Assembly (NCBI RefSeq): GCF_900106595.1
Contig: NZ_FNNC01000004.1
Span: 209,468-273,467 of the forward strand
Length of the DNA: 64,000 nucleotides
Source of the DNA: Marinococcus luteus
Lineage (GTDB): Bacteria > Bacillota > Bacilli > Bacillales > Marinococcaceae
Direction: 5' to 3'
Part shown: in pieces, positions 38,261-48,375 of the stretch
How positions within the stretch are numbered: position 1 is the stretch's first letter
Layout of the letters: each line of letters begins with the position of its first letter
The notes under the pieces: model-generated
What the model saw: the letters and a program-made list of their open reading frames with translations, nothing else
Told to the model about the DNA's origin: nothing
The model's database searches: none
Made by a program: the position numbers and the translations under genes

Positions 38261-38302
38261 AAAAAAAACCGCTCAGTCTGTTTTAATGACTGAACGGTTT
38301 TT
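38261..38302 (-). terminator. Terminator after ytkL
   Basis: AACCGcTCAGTC…GACTGAaCGGTT with A-run and T-run on both sides, eight bases after the ytkL stop. Confidence 0.85.
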
Positions 38303-38310
38303 TGAAAGTG

Positions 38311-38994
38311 TTACAGTTCGATGGAACCGCCTGCTTCCAGCGCTTTTCCTGTCAGCGGTGAGAGCGAGTCCACAAACTGATGCGGATCCTGCTTGATAGG
38401 CGGCATAGTATTGTAATGGATTGGGACTGTATAATCCGCATTCACCCATTCTGCTGCCGTTTTGGCATCTTTTGGCCCCATCGTGAAGTTATCACCGATC
38501 GGAACGAATAAAAGATCAATCTTGTTTCTTTCAGCGATGAGCTTAATATCAGAGAACAAGCCGGTATCACCCATATGATACACTTTCTTACCTTCTGCTT
38601 CGAAAATGATTCCACTTGGCATGCCAGTGTAAATAATCTTTTGTTCTTCTTCAAGGAAGTAGCCGGAACCGTGAAATGCCTGTGTCAGCTGCACGTGACC
38701 AAAATCAAACGTATAACCGCCTCCGATATGCATCGGGTGCGTTTCTACGCCCTGCCAGCCAAGATACTGCGCCAGCTCAAACGGTGCCACGACAAGCGCG
38801 TTGTTGCGTTTAGCAATATCCACCGTGTCGCCAACGTGATCAAAGTGACCGTGAGTCAGCAGAATAGCATCTGCTTTTACTTCTTCCGCGTTTAGATCAG
38901 TTAACGGATTGTCTGTAATAAATGGATCAATCAAAATCGTTTTGCCGTTCGTTTCAATCTTCACTACTGAGTGACCATGATAAGATACTTTCAT
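38311..38994 (-). CDS. ytkL: UPF0173 metal-dependent hydrolase YtkL
   Basis: The 227-residue metallo-beta-lactamase-fold protein has [20 protein letters not shown], the metal motif [23 protein letters not shown] and the final histidine in [10 protein letters not shown]. The fold hydrolyses esters or amides with two metals; the natural substrate is not known. ATG at 38994 follows GGAGGAGG; upstream MRRRIY is part of the ribosome site. Confidence 0.92.
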   Translation of the reverse strand: MKVSYHGHSVVKIETNGKTILIDPFITDNPLTDLNAEEVKADAILLTHGHFDHVGDTVDIAKRNNALVVAPFELAQYLGWQGVETHPMHIGGGYTFDFGHVQLTQAFHGSGYFLEEEQKIIYTGMPSGIIFEAEGKKVYHMGDTGLFSDIKLIAERNKIDLLFVPIGDNFTMGPKDAKTAAEWVNADYTVPIHYNTMPPIKQDPHQFVDSLSPLTGKALEAGGSIEL

Positions 38995-39071
38995 GTATAT
39001 CCTCCTCCGCAATCAAAAACTGTTTCCGGGGAACTATACCTTTTACAGGCCTAACTTAAACTGCCTTCCAT

Positions 39072-39830
39072 TTATCTGCGTTTATGAAGCACGTCCACTC
39101 CGCCGGTCACTTCAATCACAGAACCTGTAATCATATCTGCATCGTCATCCGTTAAAAACAAAATAGTTCTCGCAATATCACCGCCTGTTGCCGGTCTTCC
39201 TACAGGGATGGAGTGGTCGGTCACCTCTCTGCCTTCATGGATATCCGCTTCCTTAAAATCGCCGGTCACTAAGCCCGGGCACACCATATTTGCGGTAATG
39301 CCATGAGGAGCTTCTTCAATTGATATTGATTTTGTCAGCGAAACCAGCCCGCTTTTCGCTGCAGCATAGGCCGAGCGGTAAATCCACCCCGGGGCTGTCG
39401 GGGCATTTTGGAAACCATACGTGACGAAACGGCCGAACTGCTGCCGGCGCATAATAGGTATTGCCTTTCGTGCCAAATGGAAGGCAGCGCTTAAATTGCC
39501 GTCGATCATCCGGTGCCATTCTTCATCTGAGTAATCTGCCAGCTGTTTTTTCTCAAATATGTAAGGGCCGGCATTATTCACGACAACATCCAGACGGCCA
39601 AAAGCAGTGTAAGCTTCCTCCACCATCCGTTCAACATCCTGCTTTGACACCATATCTCCCTGGACAAACTGAATACGGCTGCTTTCTTCTTCCCACTGCT
39701 TTTTCATCCTATAGTATGCTTCGTCTTTTTTTCGGTAAGTAACAGTCAATGTATATCCTTTTTCTTTTAAAGCTTCAGTAACTTTTCGGCCGAGGCCTTT
39801 GGTGCCTGCTGTAATTAACGCATGCCTCAT
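39072..39830 (-). CDS. ytkK: SDR family oxidoreductase (YtkK-like)
   Basis: The 252-residue protein has the SDR cofactor motif TAGTKGLG, VVNNAGPYIF (NNAG), active-site YxxxK in YRSAYAAAKSG, and PGLVTGDF. The usual catalytic Ser about 13 residues before the Tyr is not present; the segment reads GRFVTYGFQNAP. It resembles FabG/FolM-type reductases, but the substrate is unknown and activity is uncertain. Its place beside ytkL matches B. subtilis ytkK. Confidence 0.82.
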   Translation of the reverse strand: MRHALITAGTKGLGRKVTEALKEKGYTLTVTYRKKDEAYYRMKKQWEEESSRIQFVQGDMVSKQDVERMVEEAYTAFGRLDVVVNNAGPYIFEKKQLADYSDEEWHRMIDGNLSAAFHLARKAIPIMRRQQFGRFVTYGFQNAPTAPGWIYRSAYAAAKSGLVSLTKSISIEEAPHGITANMVCPGLVTGDFKEADIHEGREVTDHSIPVGRPATGGDIARTILFLTDDDADMITGSVIEVTGGVDVLHKRR

Positions 39831-39935
39831 CGTTATTCACCCGCCTTTATATCATCCATTAGTCATTTAATAGTGAAAATTATTTGAACATTTTTTACTT
39901 GTTTACCCGGCACATCCTTTTACCTACACACAATC

Positions 39936-39960
39936 GTTTTAAATTAAAAAAATAGGGAAA
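39936..39960 (+). promoter_or_regulatory. Possible SigB-type promoter of the universal stress gene
   Basis: GTTTTA (39936–39941) and GGGAAA (39955–39960) with a 13-base spacer resemble the SigB consensus GTTTAA-N12–15-GGGWAW, 48 bases before the TTG start of a universal stress protein. The region is A-rich, so chance is possible. Confidence 0.4.
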
Positions 39961-40007
39961 AATATCTATAGGAAAGAGAAATCCTACGACAAAAGGGGAG
40001 GATGGCA

Positions 40008-40442
40008 TTGAGTAGATACGAAGTTATCATTGTTGCCGTCGACGGCTCAGACGAATCCAGAACAGCATTCAAAAAATCTGTTGAGATCGCACAGGAGCAG
40101 CAGGCAAAACTAATCATCTCTCATGTTATTGACACAAGAACATTCGCTACAATGGAACGGTATGACCGTACTATTATTGCACGAGCAGAAGAATATGGCA
40201 ACGAACTGCTCGAGAACTATACGGCAGAAGCAAAAAATGCAGGGGTCCCTGACGTCGTCTCCTCGTTGGAGTTCGGTTCTCCAAAAACAAAGATCCCGCG
40301 TGAGCTGGCCAAAAACTATGAAGCAGATTTAATCATCACCGGTGCCACCGGCTTGAATGCTGTTGAGCGTGTATTTATCGGCAGCGTTTCTGAAGCCATT
40401 GCCCGTCACGCAAAATGTGATGTCTTAATTGTACGTAAATAG
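40008..40442 (+). CDS. Universal stress protein (UspA family, ATP-binding type)
   Basis: The 144-residue single Usp domain has the N-terminal IIVAVDGSDESRTAF and the ATP-binding signature GATGLNAVERVFIGSVSEAI (GxxG-N9-GS). Usp proteins of this kind bind ATP and help cells survive stress and growth arrest; the exact target is unknown. TTG at 40008 is preferred over ATG at 40002, because the latter overlaps the GGGGAGG site. It is an isolated plus-strand gene, divergent from ytkK and convergent with argH. Confidence 0.9.
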   Translation: MSRYEVIIVAVDGSDESRTAFKKSVEIAQEQQAKLIISHVIDTRTFATMERYDRTIIARAEEYGNELLENYTAEAKNAGVPDVVSSLEFGSPKTKIPRELAKNYEADLIITGATGLNAVERVFIGSVSEAIARHAKCDVLIVRK

Positions 40443-40450
40443 GAACCAGC

Positions 40451-40490
40451 AAAAAACCCCTGCATCCCTACGGACGCGGGGGTTTTTATT
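40451..40490 (+). terminator. Terminator after the universal stress gene
   Basis: AAAAACCCC…GGGGTTTTT hairpin with T-run, eight bases after the stop. Confidence 0.85.
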
Positions 40491-40525
40491 GCTTATCCAG
40501 GCGGAAGGCTCTCCTGCATAAAAAA

Positions 40526-40556
40526 GCCCCGGCCGGAAGATCACTCCCGACGGGGC
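40526..40556 (-). terminator. Terminator after argH
   Basis: Minus strand GCCCCGTCGGGA…TCCGGCCGGGGC followed by TTTTTTATG, twelve bases after the argH stop. Confidence 0.85.
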
Positions 40557-40567
40557 AGCAGTACTTA

Positions 40568-41947
40568 TTACGTTTGATTTATTACCTTTTTTCCCTGCTC
40601 GATCGCAGCACGCACCTGTTCAAAGCCGGTGCCGCCTTCACTATTTCTGCGGCTGACGACAGTTTCAGGCTTTAAGACCTCATAGATGTCTTCTTCAAAT
40701 GCTCCATTAGCTGCTTTAAATTCTTCCATGGAAAGGTCCACAAGATACTTGTTGTTCTGAATGCAGTCCAGCACTAACTTACCGACAATCTCATGGGCCT
40801 CCCGGAATGGAACTCCTTTAACAGCAAGATAATCCGCCAGTTCTGTCGCATTGGAAAAGTCTTTGCTGGTTGTTTCCGCCATTTTTTCCGTGCGGACTTC
40901 CATCGTTTCCACCATGCCCGCAAAAATATCCAGAGATCCTTCGAGCGTCCGCACGGTATCAAACAGCCCTTCTTTGTCCTCCTGCATATCTTTGTTATAC
41001 GCAAGCGGAAGCCCCTTCAAGAGCGTATAAAGCCCCATCAGGTTACCGTATACTCTTCCGGTTTTCCCGCGAATAAGCTCTGCCATATCCGGATTTTTCT
41101 TCTGCGGCATAATGCTGCTTCCTGTCGCAAAGGAATCATCGAGCTCAATAAACTGGAATTCCTGGCTTGACCAGAAGATCATTTCTTCGGCCAATCTCGA
41201 TAAATGCATCATGACCGTGGAGGCCGCGCTCATAAATTCCAGGGCAAAATCTCTGTCGCTTACTGCGTCCAGGCTGTTTTGGTAAATATCGTCAAAGCCG
41301 AGCTCTTCTGCAGTCTGCCGGCGGTCGATAGGGAATGTTGTACCGGCGAGGGCCCCTGCCCCAAGAGGAGAAATGTTCGTGCGTTTTAAGCTGTCCTCAA
41401 AGCGCCCGTAGTCGCGCTCAAGCATCCAGAAATAAGCCATCATGTGATGACCAAAGGATATAGGCTGTGCCCGCTGCAAATGAGTGTAGCCGGGGATAAT
41501 GGTTTCCACGTGCTCCTCTGCCTGCAGAAGCAGTGCCTGCTGCAGGGCCCGGATGGAATTCATAACGGTCTGTGTATGATTTCTCACATACAGATGAACA
41601 TCTGTGGCCACCTGGTCGTTCCGGCTCCGCCCTGTATGGAGCTTGCCCCCGACCGGGCCGATTTCATCAATTAAAAATTTCTCGATGTTCAAATGAATAT
41701 CTTCATTTTGGACCGAGTACTCCAATTCTCCGTTTTTTGCTTTGGCAAGCACCGCTTTCAGGCCGCGATGAATTTCGGAAGCTTCTTCTTCGGTGATGAT
41801 TTCCTGATTTTTCAGCATATGTACGTGCGCAATACTTCCCTGGATGTCTTCTTCCACCAGTTTTTGGTCAAAAGGAATGGATGCCCCGAAGGCATCCACC
41901 CATTCTTCCGCTTGTTTTGTAAAGCGCCCGCCCCACAGTTTGGTCAT
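40568..41947 (-). CDS. argH: Argininosuccinate lyase
   Basis: The 459-residue enzyme has the superfamily signature [20 protein letters not shown] with the catalytic Ser, [13 protein letters not shown] and [16 protein letters not shown]. It splits argininosuccinate into arginine and fumarate. Its ATG overlaps the argG stop by four bases (ATGA), so the two are coupled. Confidence 0.97.
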   Translation of the reverse strand: MTKLWGGRFTKQAEEWVDAFGASIPFDQKLVEEDIQGSIAHVHMLKNQEIITEEEASEIHRGLKAVLAKAKNGELEYSVQNEDIHLNIEKFLIDEIGPVGGKLHTGRSRNDQVATDVHLYVRNHTQTVMNSIRALQQALLLQAEEHVETIIPGYTHLQRAQPISFGHHMMAYFWMLERDYGRFEDSLKRTNISPLGAGALAGTTFPIDRRQTAEELGFDDIYQNSLDAVSDRDFALEFMSAASTVMMHLSRLAEEMIFWSSQEFQFIELDDSFATGSSIMPQKKNPDMAELIRGKTGRVYGNLMGLYTLLKGLPLAYNKDMQEDKEGLFDTVRTLEGSLDIFAGMVETMEVRTEKMAETTSKDFSNATELADYLAVKGVPFREAHEIVGKLVLDCIQNNKYLVDLSMEEFKAANGAFEEDIYEVLKPETVVSRRNSEGGTGFEQVRAAIEQGKKVINQT

Positions 41948-43149
41948 ACATTAACACCTTTCTTGTTAACTGCACTTTGTACTTTGGTTGGCAGACCCCA
42001 CAGCTGAATAAATCCGACAGCTGCATTATGATCAAATTCGTCGTGTGTCGAGTAGGTAGCCAGGTTTTCATTGTACAAGGAGTAGTCTGATTTTCTTCCT
42101 TCAATGATAGCATGGCCTTTAAATAATTTCACCCGTACAATGCCTGTCACGTTGGTCTGCGTTTCTTTCAAAAACGCTTCAAGCGCCGGCCGCACCTGGG
42201 AGAACCACAGTCCTTCATAGATCACTTCACTCAATTTTTTCTCAATAACCGGCTTAAAGTGCGCTACTTCTTTGGAAAGCGTCAGGTCTTCAAGCTCTTT
42301 GTGTGCCTGAATCAGTGTCATAGCTGCCGGGCACTCATAAATTTCTCTTGATTTAATTCCAACCATTCTGTTTTCTACGTGATCAATTCTGCCCACGCCG
42401 TGCTTACCGGCAACGTCGTTTAATTCCAAAATCAAATCCTGCAGTTCATAGGCCTGACCGTTAAGCGCCACCGGCTTGCCCTGCTTGAATTCAATTTCGA
42501 CGATATCTGCTTCGTCCGGTGTTTTTTCGAGCGGATTCGTCAAATCATACGCGCCTTCCGGCGGTGTAGCCCATGGGTCTTCCAGAACGCCGCATTCGTT
42601 GCTTCTGCCCCAGAGATTCTGGTCGACAGAATATGGATTATCGAGGTTTACCGGCACAGGAACGTCATTTTCTTTCGCATAAGCGATTTCTTCATCTCTC
42701 GACCATCCCCACTCCCGGACAGGTGCGAGTACTTCGAGATCAGGATTAAGAGCCTGAATGCTGACTTCAAATCTCACCTGGTCGTTTCCTTTACCAGTGC
42801 AGCCATGCGCTACGGCATCGGCATTTGTCTGCTCGGCAATTTCCACAAGTTTCTTTGAAATCAACGGCCGTGATAATGCGGAAACGAGCGGATATTTTTG
42901 TTCATACAGCGTATGTGCCTGCAGGGCCGGAAGCACGAAATCTTCGGCGAATTCTTTTTTGGCATCTACCGTATACGACTGTACCGCTCCTACTTCCAGT
43001 GCTTTATTTTTTACAAATTCCAAGTCTTTCCCTTCACCTACGTCAAGACCTACCGCTACCACTTCATACCCTTGACTGCTCAACCACTTGATTGCTACTG
43101 ATGTGTCTAAACCGCCTGAATAAGCGAGAACTACTTTTTTGTCTGCCAT
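41944..43149 (-). CDS. argG: Argininosuccinate synthase
   Basis: The 401-residue enzyme begins with the PP-loop [17 protein letters not shown] and has [29 protein letters not shown] and [12 protein letters not shown]. It joins citrulline and aspartate using ATP. First gene of argGH; ATG at 43149 follows CTGGAGGG. ArgR-like half-sites lie just upstream. Confidence 0.97.
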   Translation of the reverse strand: MADKKVVLAYSGGLDTSVAIKWLSSQGYEVVAVGLDVGEGKDLEFVKNKALEVGAVQSYTVDAKKEFAEDFVLPALQAHTLYEQKYPLVSALSRPLISKKLVEIAEQTNADAVAHGCTGKGNDQVRFEVSIQALNPDLEVLAPVREWGWSRDEEIAYAKENDVPVPVNLDNPYSVDQNLWGRSNECGVLEDPWATPPEGAYDLTNPLEKTPDEADIVEIEFKQGKPVALNGQAYELQDLILELNDVAGKHGVGRIDHVENRMVGIKSREIYECPAAMTLIQAHKELEDLTLSKEVAHFKPVIEKKLSEVIYEGLWFSQVRPALEAFLKETQTNVTGIVRVKLFKGHAIIEGRKSDYSLYNENLATYSTHDEFDHNAAVGFIQLWGLPTKVQSAVNKKGVNV

Positions 43150-43173
43150 TCTTATTACCCTCCAGATTATAAT

Positions 43174-43209
43174 TGAATATTCATACTTGATTAATTATTT
43201 TTATACATC
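43174..43209 (-). promoter_or_regulatory. Candidate ArgR/AhrC operator before argG
   Basis: On the sense strand of argG, GATGTATAAAAATAATTA (43192–43209) agrees with the left half of the Bacillus ARG box CATGAATAAAAATTCAAG (11 of 18), and TGAATATTCA (43174–43183) is a compact palindrome of its half-sites 25–35 bases before the start codon. Placement fits arginine repression; the match is partial. Confidence 0.35.
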
Positions 43210-43370
43210 GTTTTGAAAAAATTAAAAGGACCAGCGCCTTTGTTTATGATTACTGTATTCAACTTCTTTCATTACTTTAACAAGCCCACAAAGAATTTGC
43301 AACCGGAAAATACAATTTTTTAGTATAAAAATTTATTTTTTTGATATTTTATGCGTTATCCGCCCCATAT

Positions 43371-43388
43371 CATACACTTCAGTGTATG
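43371..43388. repeat. Palindrome CATACACT-TC-AGTGTATG
   Basis: Perfect 8-bp arms around two bases, nested within TTTTATG (43347–43353) and CATAAAA (about 43402–43408). It lies about 90 bases upstream of the proposed argG −35 and could be a repressor or activator site. Confidence 0.5.
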
Positions 43389-43454
43389 TGCATGCATGAG
43401 TCATAAAACAGCTTTGAATACTCCTCTTAAACAGCCGGGCAAGCACGAAAATAA

Positions 43455-43482
43455 GCAGAGACGCCTGTATGGGCCTCTCTGC
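43455..43482 (-). terminator. Terminator after the Lon-related protease gene
   Basis: GCAGAGAgGCC…GGCgTCTCTGC on the minus strand followed by TTATTTT, six bases after the stop. Confidence 0.8.
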
Positions 43483-43487
43483 TGCAT

Positions 43488-45866
43488 TTATTCCTGATGC
43501 TTTTCTGCCATTTCCATTAAACGCTGCTGCACGTTACCGTAAACAGTATTGGAAGCGTAAAACCCGTTTTCTCCTACCTCCCCGGCATGTTCACTCATAA
43601 GTATTTCCATGCCTTCCTTTACAGTGTTCACCGCCCAGATGTGGAAATCACCGGCCTCCACTGCCCGCCTGATTTCATTTCGAAGCATTAAATGCTTAAT
43701 GTTCTGTGTCGGTATAATTACACCCTGGGTTTTTGTGAGGCCCTGTTTTTTGCATACATAATAAAAGCCTTCAATTTTTTCGTTCACTTCTCCAATCGCC
43801 TGCACATCACCAAACTGATTGACGGCTCCGGTCACGGCAATGTCCTGGCGGAGCGGCACTTCTGCCAGAGAAGACAGGAGAGCATAAAGCTCCGTGCTTG
43901 AAGCGCTGTCACCGTCTACTAAATGATAGGACTGTTCGAAGGTGATGCTTGCCGCAAGCGGCAGGGGCCGGTCGCTTGCAAATTCCGCCTGCAGATAGCT
44001 TGTTAGTGTATGAAGGCCCTTGGTATGAAAAGCTCCGGTAAGCTGGGATTCTCTGTCGATATTAACGATACCGCCGCTCCCGGCATATGTACGTGCCGTT
44101 ACACGGGTCGGATAACCAAATGAATAATCTCCTGTGTGGGCTACCACCAACGCATTGATCTGGCCAATTTTTTCTCCGCTCGTTGCGATATTGATTGTTC
44201 CGTCTTCAATCGCTTCATGGATGGCTGCTTCCGGCTGAGCTGAACGGTAATTTGTTTCTTTTAAGGCAGCGTGCACATGCTCTTGTTCAATTATGGCTGA
44301 TTGTTTCTGTCCAGCCCAATAATCCGCTTCAATTAATAAAGATGTTACTTCGTGAAATTTAACGGAAAGCTTACGCTGGTGACCTGCTTCCCTGGTGCTG
44401 TAGTCAATAAGCCTTGCCACTGCTTCCGATGTCAAAGGACGAAGCCGCTTATTGTCACAAAAACAGGCCAGGAAAGTAGCGTATTGCCATATATTTTCTT
44501 TTGTCCGCTCCATGGTGGTAGTAAAATCCACCTTCACTTTAAAAAGCTTACGGAAGGTTTCATCTTCTTTTTGGAGCTTCTGGTATAAAGCATTCGTTCC
44601 GACAAGAAGCACCTTCGCCTGAAAAGGTACAGGCTCCGGCTCAAGGTAAGTGCTGGCAAATATATCGGAATCCTCATAAGGGGTCTCAAGCCGGATGTGG
44701 CCCAGTCGCATGGCTCTTTTTAATGCTTTCCATGCAAATGGATGCGACATCAGTTCTGCGGCATGAAGGATTAAAAACCCTCCGTTTGCCCGGTGAAGTG
44801 CACCGCCCCTGATATGGGAGAAATCCGTCGGTGAACCTCCATTGCGTCCAATTTCGACTTTTCCAAACAGGTTGACATATGTCGGGTGAGACTCATAAAC
44901 GACAGGTGCCCCCGAATTGCCGCTGTTATTTACCAGAATATTAATTTCATACCGGCAGAACGAAAAGCCCGATACGGCCGGACGCCCTTCCTGTGTTTCT
45001 TTTGCAGGCAGGAATTCCTGCCAGTGCTGAATAACATCCTTTTCCATATCCGACAGGAATTTATGTAAGCCTTCGTTGACATATTCATCTTTTAAAGTTG
45101 AAATAAAGCCCTGGATGGATGTTTGAACCATCTGTTCGTCGGCTTCCCTGAGCTGGCGTCTTAAAATACGCTTTGCAACCTGCTGTTGTCTCAAAAAGTC
45201 GTTCACCTGTCTGGTAATCGTCTGGGACTCCTCCATGATATAATCCTGCCGGCTTTTTGAAAGTTCGTTATAGCTTTCGTCACTGTGGGCTTCGCCGTCT
45301 TCTTTAAGCGGCACCGCCACGATGTCTTCTTCTGTTTTTTCAAGAGCAAAACCCTTCGCCGCGGCTTCCTCTTCAAGCTTTTCCCAGTGCTCATTAATCA
45401 CTTTTTCATGTTTTTCCGCCATAGATACTTTCTTCCGCTCAAAGGACTTACTGCGGAGTGTTGAAGCAATCTCTTCCTGGAGATCCTCAATCAATTCTTT
45501 AATATCTTTAGCAAACGGCTCAGCCATTCCGGCGGGAATGCTCATCACCTTCGGCCGCCGGGGATCTTCAAAAGAATATGTATAAATCCAGTCAGCCGGC
45601 ACCTGCCTTTTTTCTGCTGCTTCCGTTGCTTTTCTCCGGGCATATGTCGTTTTCCCAAGCCCGCTTGCTCCGGTTAAAAACATATGATAATTTTCATCCT
45701 GAATATCCAAACCCATCTCCATAGCTTTCACTGCACGCTCTTGTCCAATCATTCCCTGAGTTCTATCTGTTAATTCTTTCGTTGTGTGAAAGGAAAACAT
45801 GCGCGGATCGCAGCGCTCCGCTAATGCTGAGACAGGAAGTTTGCAGCGCATTTCGGCTGTTTGCAT
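43488..45866 (-). CDS. Lon-related ATP-dependent protease (COG1067, YcbZ/LonB-like)
   Basis: The 792-residue protein has an AAA+ domain with Walker A GASGLGKT (about residues 66–73), a long coiled-coil insertion (about 120–280), a second ATPase part (GALHRANGGFLILHAAELM, LLVGTNALYQ) and a C-terminal Lon protease domain with catalytic Ser in DGDSASSTELYALL and Lys in NEKIEGFYYVCK. The Walker B position usually Asp in this family reads His (LILHAAEL). It likely degrades proteins in the cytoplasm; substrates unknown. B. subtilis has no such gene here. ATG at 45866 follows AAAGGAGA. Confidence 0.85.
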   Translation of the reverse strand: MQTAEMRCKLPVSALAERCDPRMFSFHTTKELTDRTQGMIGQERAVKAMEMGLDIQDENYHMFLTGASGLGKTTYARRKATEAAEKRQVPADWIYTYSFEDPRRPKVMSIPAGMAEPFAKDIKELIEDLQEEIASTLRSKSFERKKVSMAEKHEKVINEHWEKLEEEAAAKGFALEKTEEDIVAVPLKEDGEAHSDESYNELSKSRQDYIMEESQTITRQVNDFLRQQQVAKRILRRQLREADEQMVQTSIQGFISTLKDEYVNEGLHKFLSDMEKDVIQHWQEFLPAKETQEGRPAVSGFSFCRYEINILVNNSGNSGAPVVYESHPTYVNLFGKVEIGRNGGSPTDFSHIRGGALHRANGGFLILHAAELMSHPFAWKALKRAMRLGHIRLETPYEDSDIFASTYLEPEPVPFQAKVLLVGTNALYQKLQKEDETFRKLFKVKVDFTTTMERTKENIWQYATFLACFCDNKRLRPLTSEAVARLIDYSTREAGHQRKLSVKFHEVTSLLIEADYWAGQKQSAIIEQEHVHAALKETNYRSAQPEAAIHEAIEDGTINIATSGEKIGQINALVVAHTGDYSFGYPTRVTARTYAGSGGIVNIDRESQLTGAFHTKGLHTLTSYLQAEFASDRPLPLAASITFEQSYHLVDGDSASSTELYALLSSLAEVPLRQDIAVTGAVNQFGDVQAIGEVNEKIEGFYYVCKKQGLTKTQGVIIPTQNIKHLMLRNEIRRAVEAGDFHIWAVNTVKEGMEILMSEHAGEVGENGFYASNTVYGNVQQRLMEMAEKHQE

Positions 45867-45946
45867 AAGTCTGTCTCCTTTCAAAGTACTGTTACTCCTT
45901 CTTTCCCATTATCCAAAGAATATATGCAGAAATGTCATATATTCTG

Positions 45947-45978
45947 TAAAAAACTCCTGCTTCACCGAAACAGGAGTT
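45947..45978 (-). terminator. Terminator after ackA
   Basis: AACTCCTG…CAGGAGTT with minus-strand TTTTTTAC, ten bases after the ackA stop. Confidence 0.85.
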
Positions 45979-45987
45979 GAGTATTAC

Positions 45988-47181
45988 TTATTGAATCTGG
46001 CCAAGCCGGACCGTGTCCCTGGCAATCATTACTTCTTCATCAGTAGGAACTACTGCGACAGCCACGCGGGAGTCATCTGTCTGAATAAACGCCTCTCCCG
46101 AAGTCTGACTGTTTTTCTCTTTATCAATTTGAATACCCATAAATTCAAGGCCTTCCATTACTTTTTCACGGACCAGCGCGCTGTTTTCTCCTACACCGGC
46201 AGTGAATATAACTGCATCGACGCCGTTCATACTGGCTGCGTAGGTGCCGATATATTTATGCATACGCGTCAAATATATATCGAGAGCTGTCCGGGCTCTT
46301 TCATTGCCTGCCTCTGCCTGCTGAACGACATCGCGGAAATCACTGGATACTCCGCTTACACCAAGCAGGCCGCTCTTTTTATTTAATGTGTCAATAACTT
46401 CCGCAGCTGTCTGTCCGGTTTTTTCCATTAAATATGGAATCAGTGCCGGATCAATGTTGCCGGAACGTGTGCCCATCATTACGCCTGCAAGCGGGGTGAA
46501 GCCCATCGACGTATCAACGGAAGCACCCTGGTCCACTGCCGTGATGCTTGCACCATTACCGATATGGCACGAAATGATTTTCAGGTCATTTTCCGGACGA
46601 TCCATTAACTCTGTCATCCGCTGACTCACATATTTATGGGAAGTCCCATGAAAGCCGTATTTACGAACGCCGTACTTTTCGTAGTATTCATAAGGAACAC
46701 CATATAAATATTTTTCTTTCGGGATCGACTGGTGAAAAGCTGTGTCAAATACCGCTACAGATGGAACATCCGGGAGAATATCACGAAACGCTTTAATACC
46801 GACAATGTTAGCCGGGTTATGAAGCGGGGCAAGCTCGCTTACGTTTTCGAGTTCGCTGAGCACCTGCTCTGTAATTAAAACAGAATCCGAAAATGTTTCG
46901 CCTCCGTGAACTACCCGGTGGCCAACCCCTTCAATATCATTAACATCGGTAATAACATTGTATTTTGTTAACGAATCCAACAGGGCTTTTACAGCCTCTT
47001 CGTGGTTTTGCAGGGAAGGATATTCGGTTTTCTTTTCTCCCTGTACCTCTACGGTAATAAAAGGAGACTCCAGGCCGATCCGTTCGACGACCCCTTTAGT
47101 GATAATTGTTTCTTCAGGCATCTGCAGCAGTTGAAATTTCAGCGAGGAGCTCCCCGCATTAATAGCAATAATGGTAGACAT
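45988..47181 (-). CDS. ackA: Acetate kinase
   Basis: The 397-residue enzyme has [52 protein letters not shown] and [13 protein letters not shown]. It converts acetyl phosphate and ADP to acetate and ATP during overflow growth. Start after TAGGAGTGGAG. It follows ytxK by 29 bases as in B. subtilis. Confidence 0.97.
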   Translation of the reverse strand: MSTIIAINAGSSSLKFQLLQMPEETIITKGVVERIGLESPFITVEVQGEKKTEYPSLQNHEEAVKALLDSLTKYNVITDVNDIEGVGHRVVHGGETFSDSVLITEQVLSELENVSELAPLHNPANIVGIKAFRDILPDVPSVAVFDTAFHQSIPKEKYLYGVPYEYYEKYGVRKYGFHGTSHKYVSQRMTELMDRPENDLKIISCHIGNGASITAVDQGASVDTSMGFTPLAGVMMGTRSGNIDPALIPYLMEKTGQTAAEVIDTLNKKSGLLGVSGVSSDFRDVVQQAEAGNERARTALDIYLTRMHKYIGTYAASMNGVDAVIFTAGVGENSALVREKVMEGLEFMGIQIDKEKNSQTSGEAFIQTDDSRVAVAVVPTDEEVMIARDTVRLGQIQ

Positions 47182-47210
47182 TCTTTCTCCACTCCTAATA
47201 ATTACTCTCT

Positions 47211-48209
47211 TTATTTGTTGATAAACCCTTCTTGTACAAACCAGTCATTGATCCGCTTCATCATATCCTGCAGAGCTTCCTGGCGGCTGAATGATGGCAG
47301 CTCTGCCAATAGCGCCTGTCCCGGCTGTTTTACATCAGGACTTTTCTTTTGAAGCATCCATATACTTTTCGATGCTTCTTTGGCCTGAAACATCGTTTCC
47401 GGCAGCTGAAGAAGACCTAGCGTATGCGCCTGTCTTTTTACGTATGCCTGAAGCTCCGCTGCCTTTTCATCTTCAAACAGGTTATTTGGGATAAGAAGCA
47501 CCATAAAACCACCCGGCTTCAGCTGGTTCATCATGCCCTCCACAAGCAGGTGATGCACGTAGGATTTTCCGTCTGTGCTTCCCAGCTGGTATAATTCGGC
47601 AATTTGATTTTTCGGATAATAGCCAACCGGAAGATCGCTCATGACCACGTCCGGATCAGGCGCACCGAATTGTTCAATACTGTCCTGATGAAACAGCTGA
47701 ACAGCATGCTCCTGAAGATTCGCCAGCGTGTAGGCAATTTTAATTAACGTTTCGTCAACTTCCGATCCGTACGCCTCAATATTTTTTTCCGACAGCTGAT
47801 TTAATACGGCTGATAGAAGATTACCTGTCCCTACAGCCGGGTCCGCGACCACAAATTCTTTACGCCCATTCATCAGCTTGTCTACTAAATAACCCATGAA
47901 AATCGCAACAGCGTCTGGTGTAATAGCATGGTGCTGCTGCACGGACTGCTTCATTCCTTTAATCAGGGCAAGCTGAAACGCTTTGCGGATATCCTCCTGC
48001 TCCATCGCTTCAGGCATATTTTCTTCCAGGCTTTGCTCCAGACGGTCTTTTTCCTCTGCAGATATACGCTGCACTACCGTTCCCTGAAAGATATCTTCTC
48101 CGGCTTCGGCTATCGCTTCCAAATACGTTATATTCAGTTCCTGCTGTATCGTTTTCGTAAGGTCATCCAGCAATTCAAATAGTTGTTCGACCGGTGTCGT
48201 TTCGTCCAT
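47211..48209 (-). CDS. ytxK: YtxK-family class I SAM-dependent methyltransferase (adenine-specific-like)
   Basis: The 332-residue protein has the SAM motif [20 protein letters not shown] and a motif IV of the form [14 protein letters not shown], similar to NPPF/DPPY of N6-adenine methyltransferases. No restriction partner is near and the gene is part of a conserved tpx-ytxK-ackA order, so it is probably a housekeeping enzyme of unknown target. ATG at 48209 follows AAGGAGGG. Confidence 0.87.
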   Translation of the reverse strand: MDETTPVEQLFELLDDLTKTIQQELNITYLEAIAEAGEDIFQGTVVQRISAEEKDRLEQSLEENMPEAMEQEDIRKAFQLALIKGMKQSVQQHHAITPDAVAIFMGYLVDKLMNGRKEFVVADPAVGTGNLLSAVLNQLSEKNIEAYGSEVDETLIKIAYTLANLQEHAVQLFHQDSIEQFGAPDPDVVMSDLPVGYYPKNQIAELYQLGSTDGKSYVHHLLVEGMMNQLKPGGFMVLLIPNNLFEDEKAAELQAYVKRQAHTLGLLQLPETMFQAKEASKSIWMLQKKSPDVKQPGQALLAELPSFSRQEALQDMMKRINDWFVQEGFINK

Positions 48210-48344
48210 GACACGCCCTCCTTCTGCAGCGTAATGCTTCTCCGCTCTCACTTTACAATACGTCAGTATAGCAGATGTGCTCTTTAAAGAGAAGTAATGA
48301 AAACAGAAATAACCCGATTACTCTTCAGGCATAAGCACACAATA

Positions 48345-48368
48345 AATGACGCCCTTGCAGGCGCCATT
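48345..48368 (-). terminator. Possible terminator after tpx
   Basis: AATGGCGCC…GGGCGTCATT on the minus strand followed by TATTGTG; a stable stem with a weak T-run. Confidence 0.5.
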
Positions 48369-48375
48369 TTCTTCA

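Larger units (their letters stand above)
43150..43487. other. Regulatory region upstream of argG, no gene
   Basis: The 338-bp AT-rich gap has no coding frame with support. It holds a likely argG promoter (TTGCAA 43297–43302 and TAAAGT 43274–43279, 17 bases apart), ArgR-like sequences (43174–43209), a nested palindrome (43347–43408) and the terminator of the Lon-like gene (43455–43482). Confidence 0.6.

Noticed and set aside
47211..48209. ytxK as part of a restriction-modification system
   Set aside because: The methyltransferase motifs are present, but no endonuclease or specificity gene is near, and the gene sits in a conserved housekeeping order with ackA.
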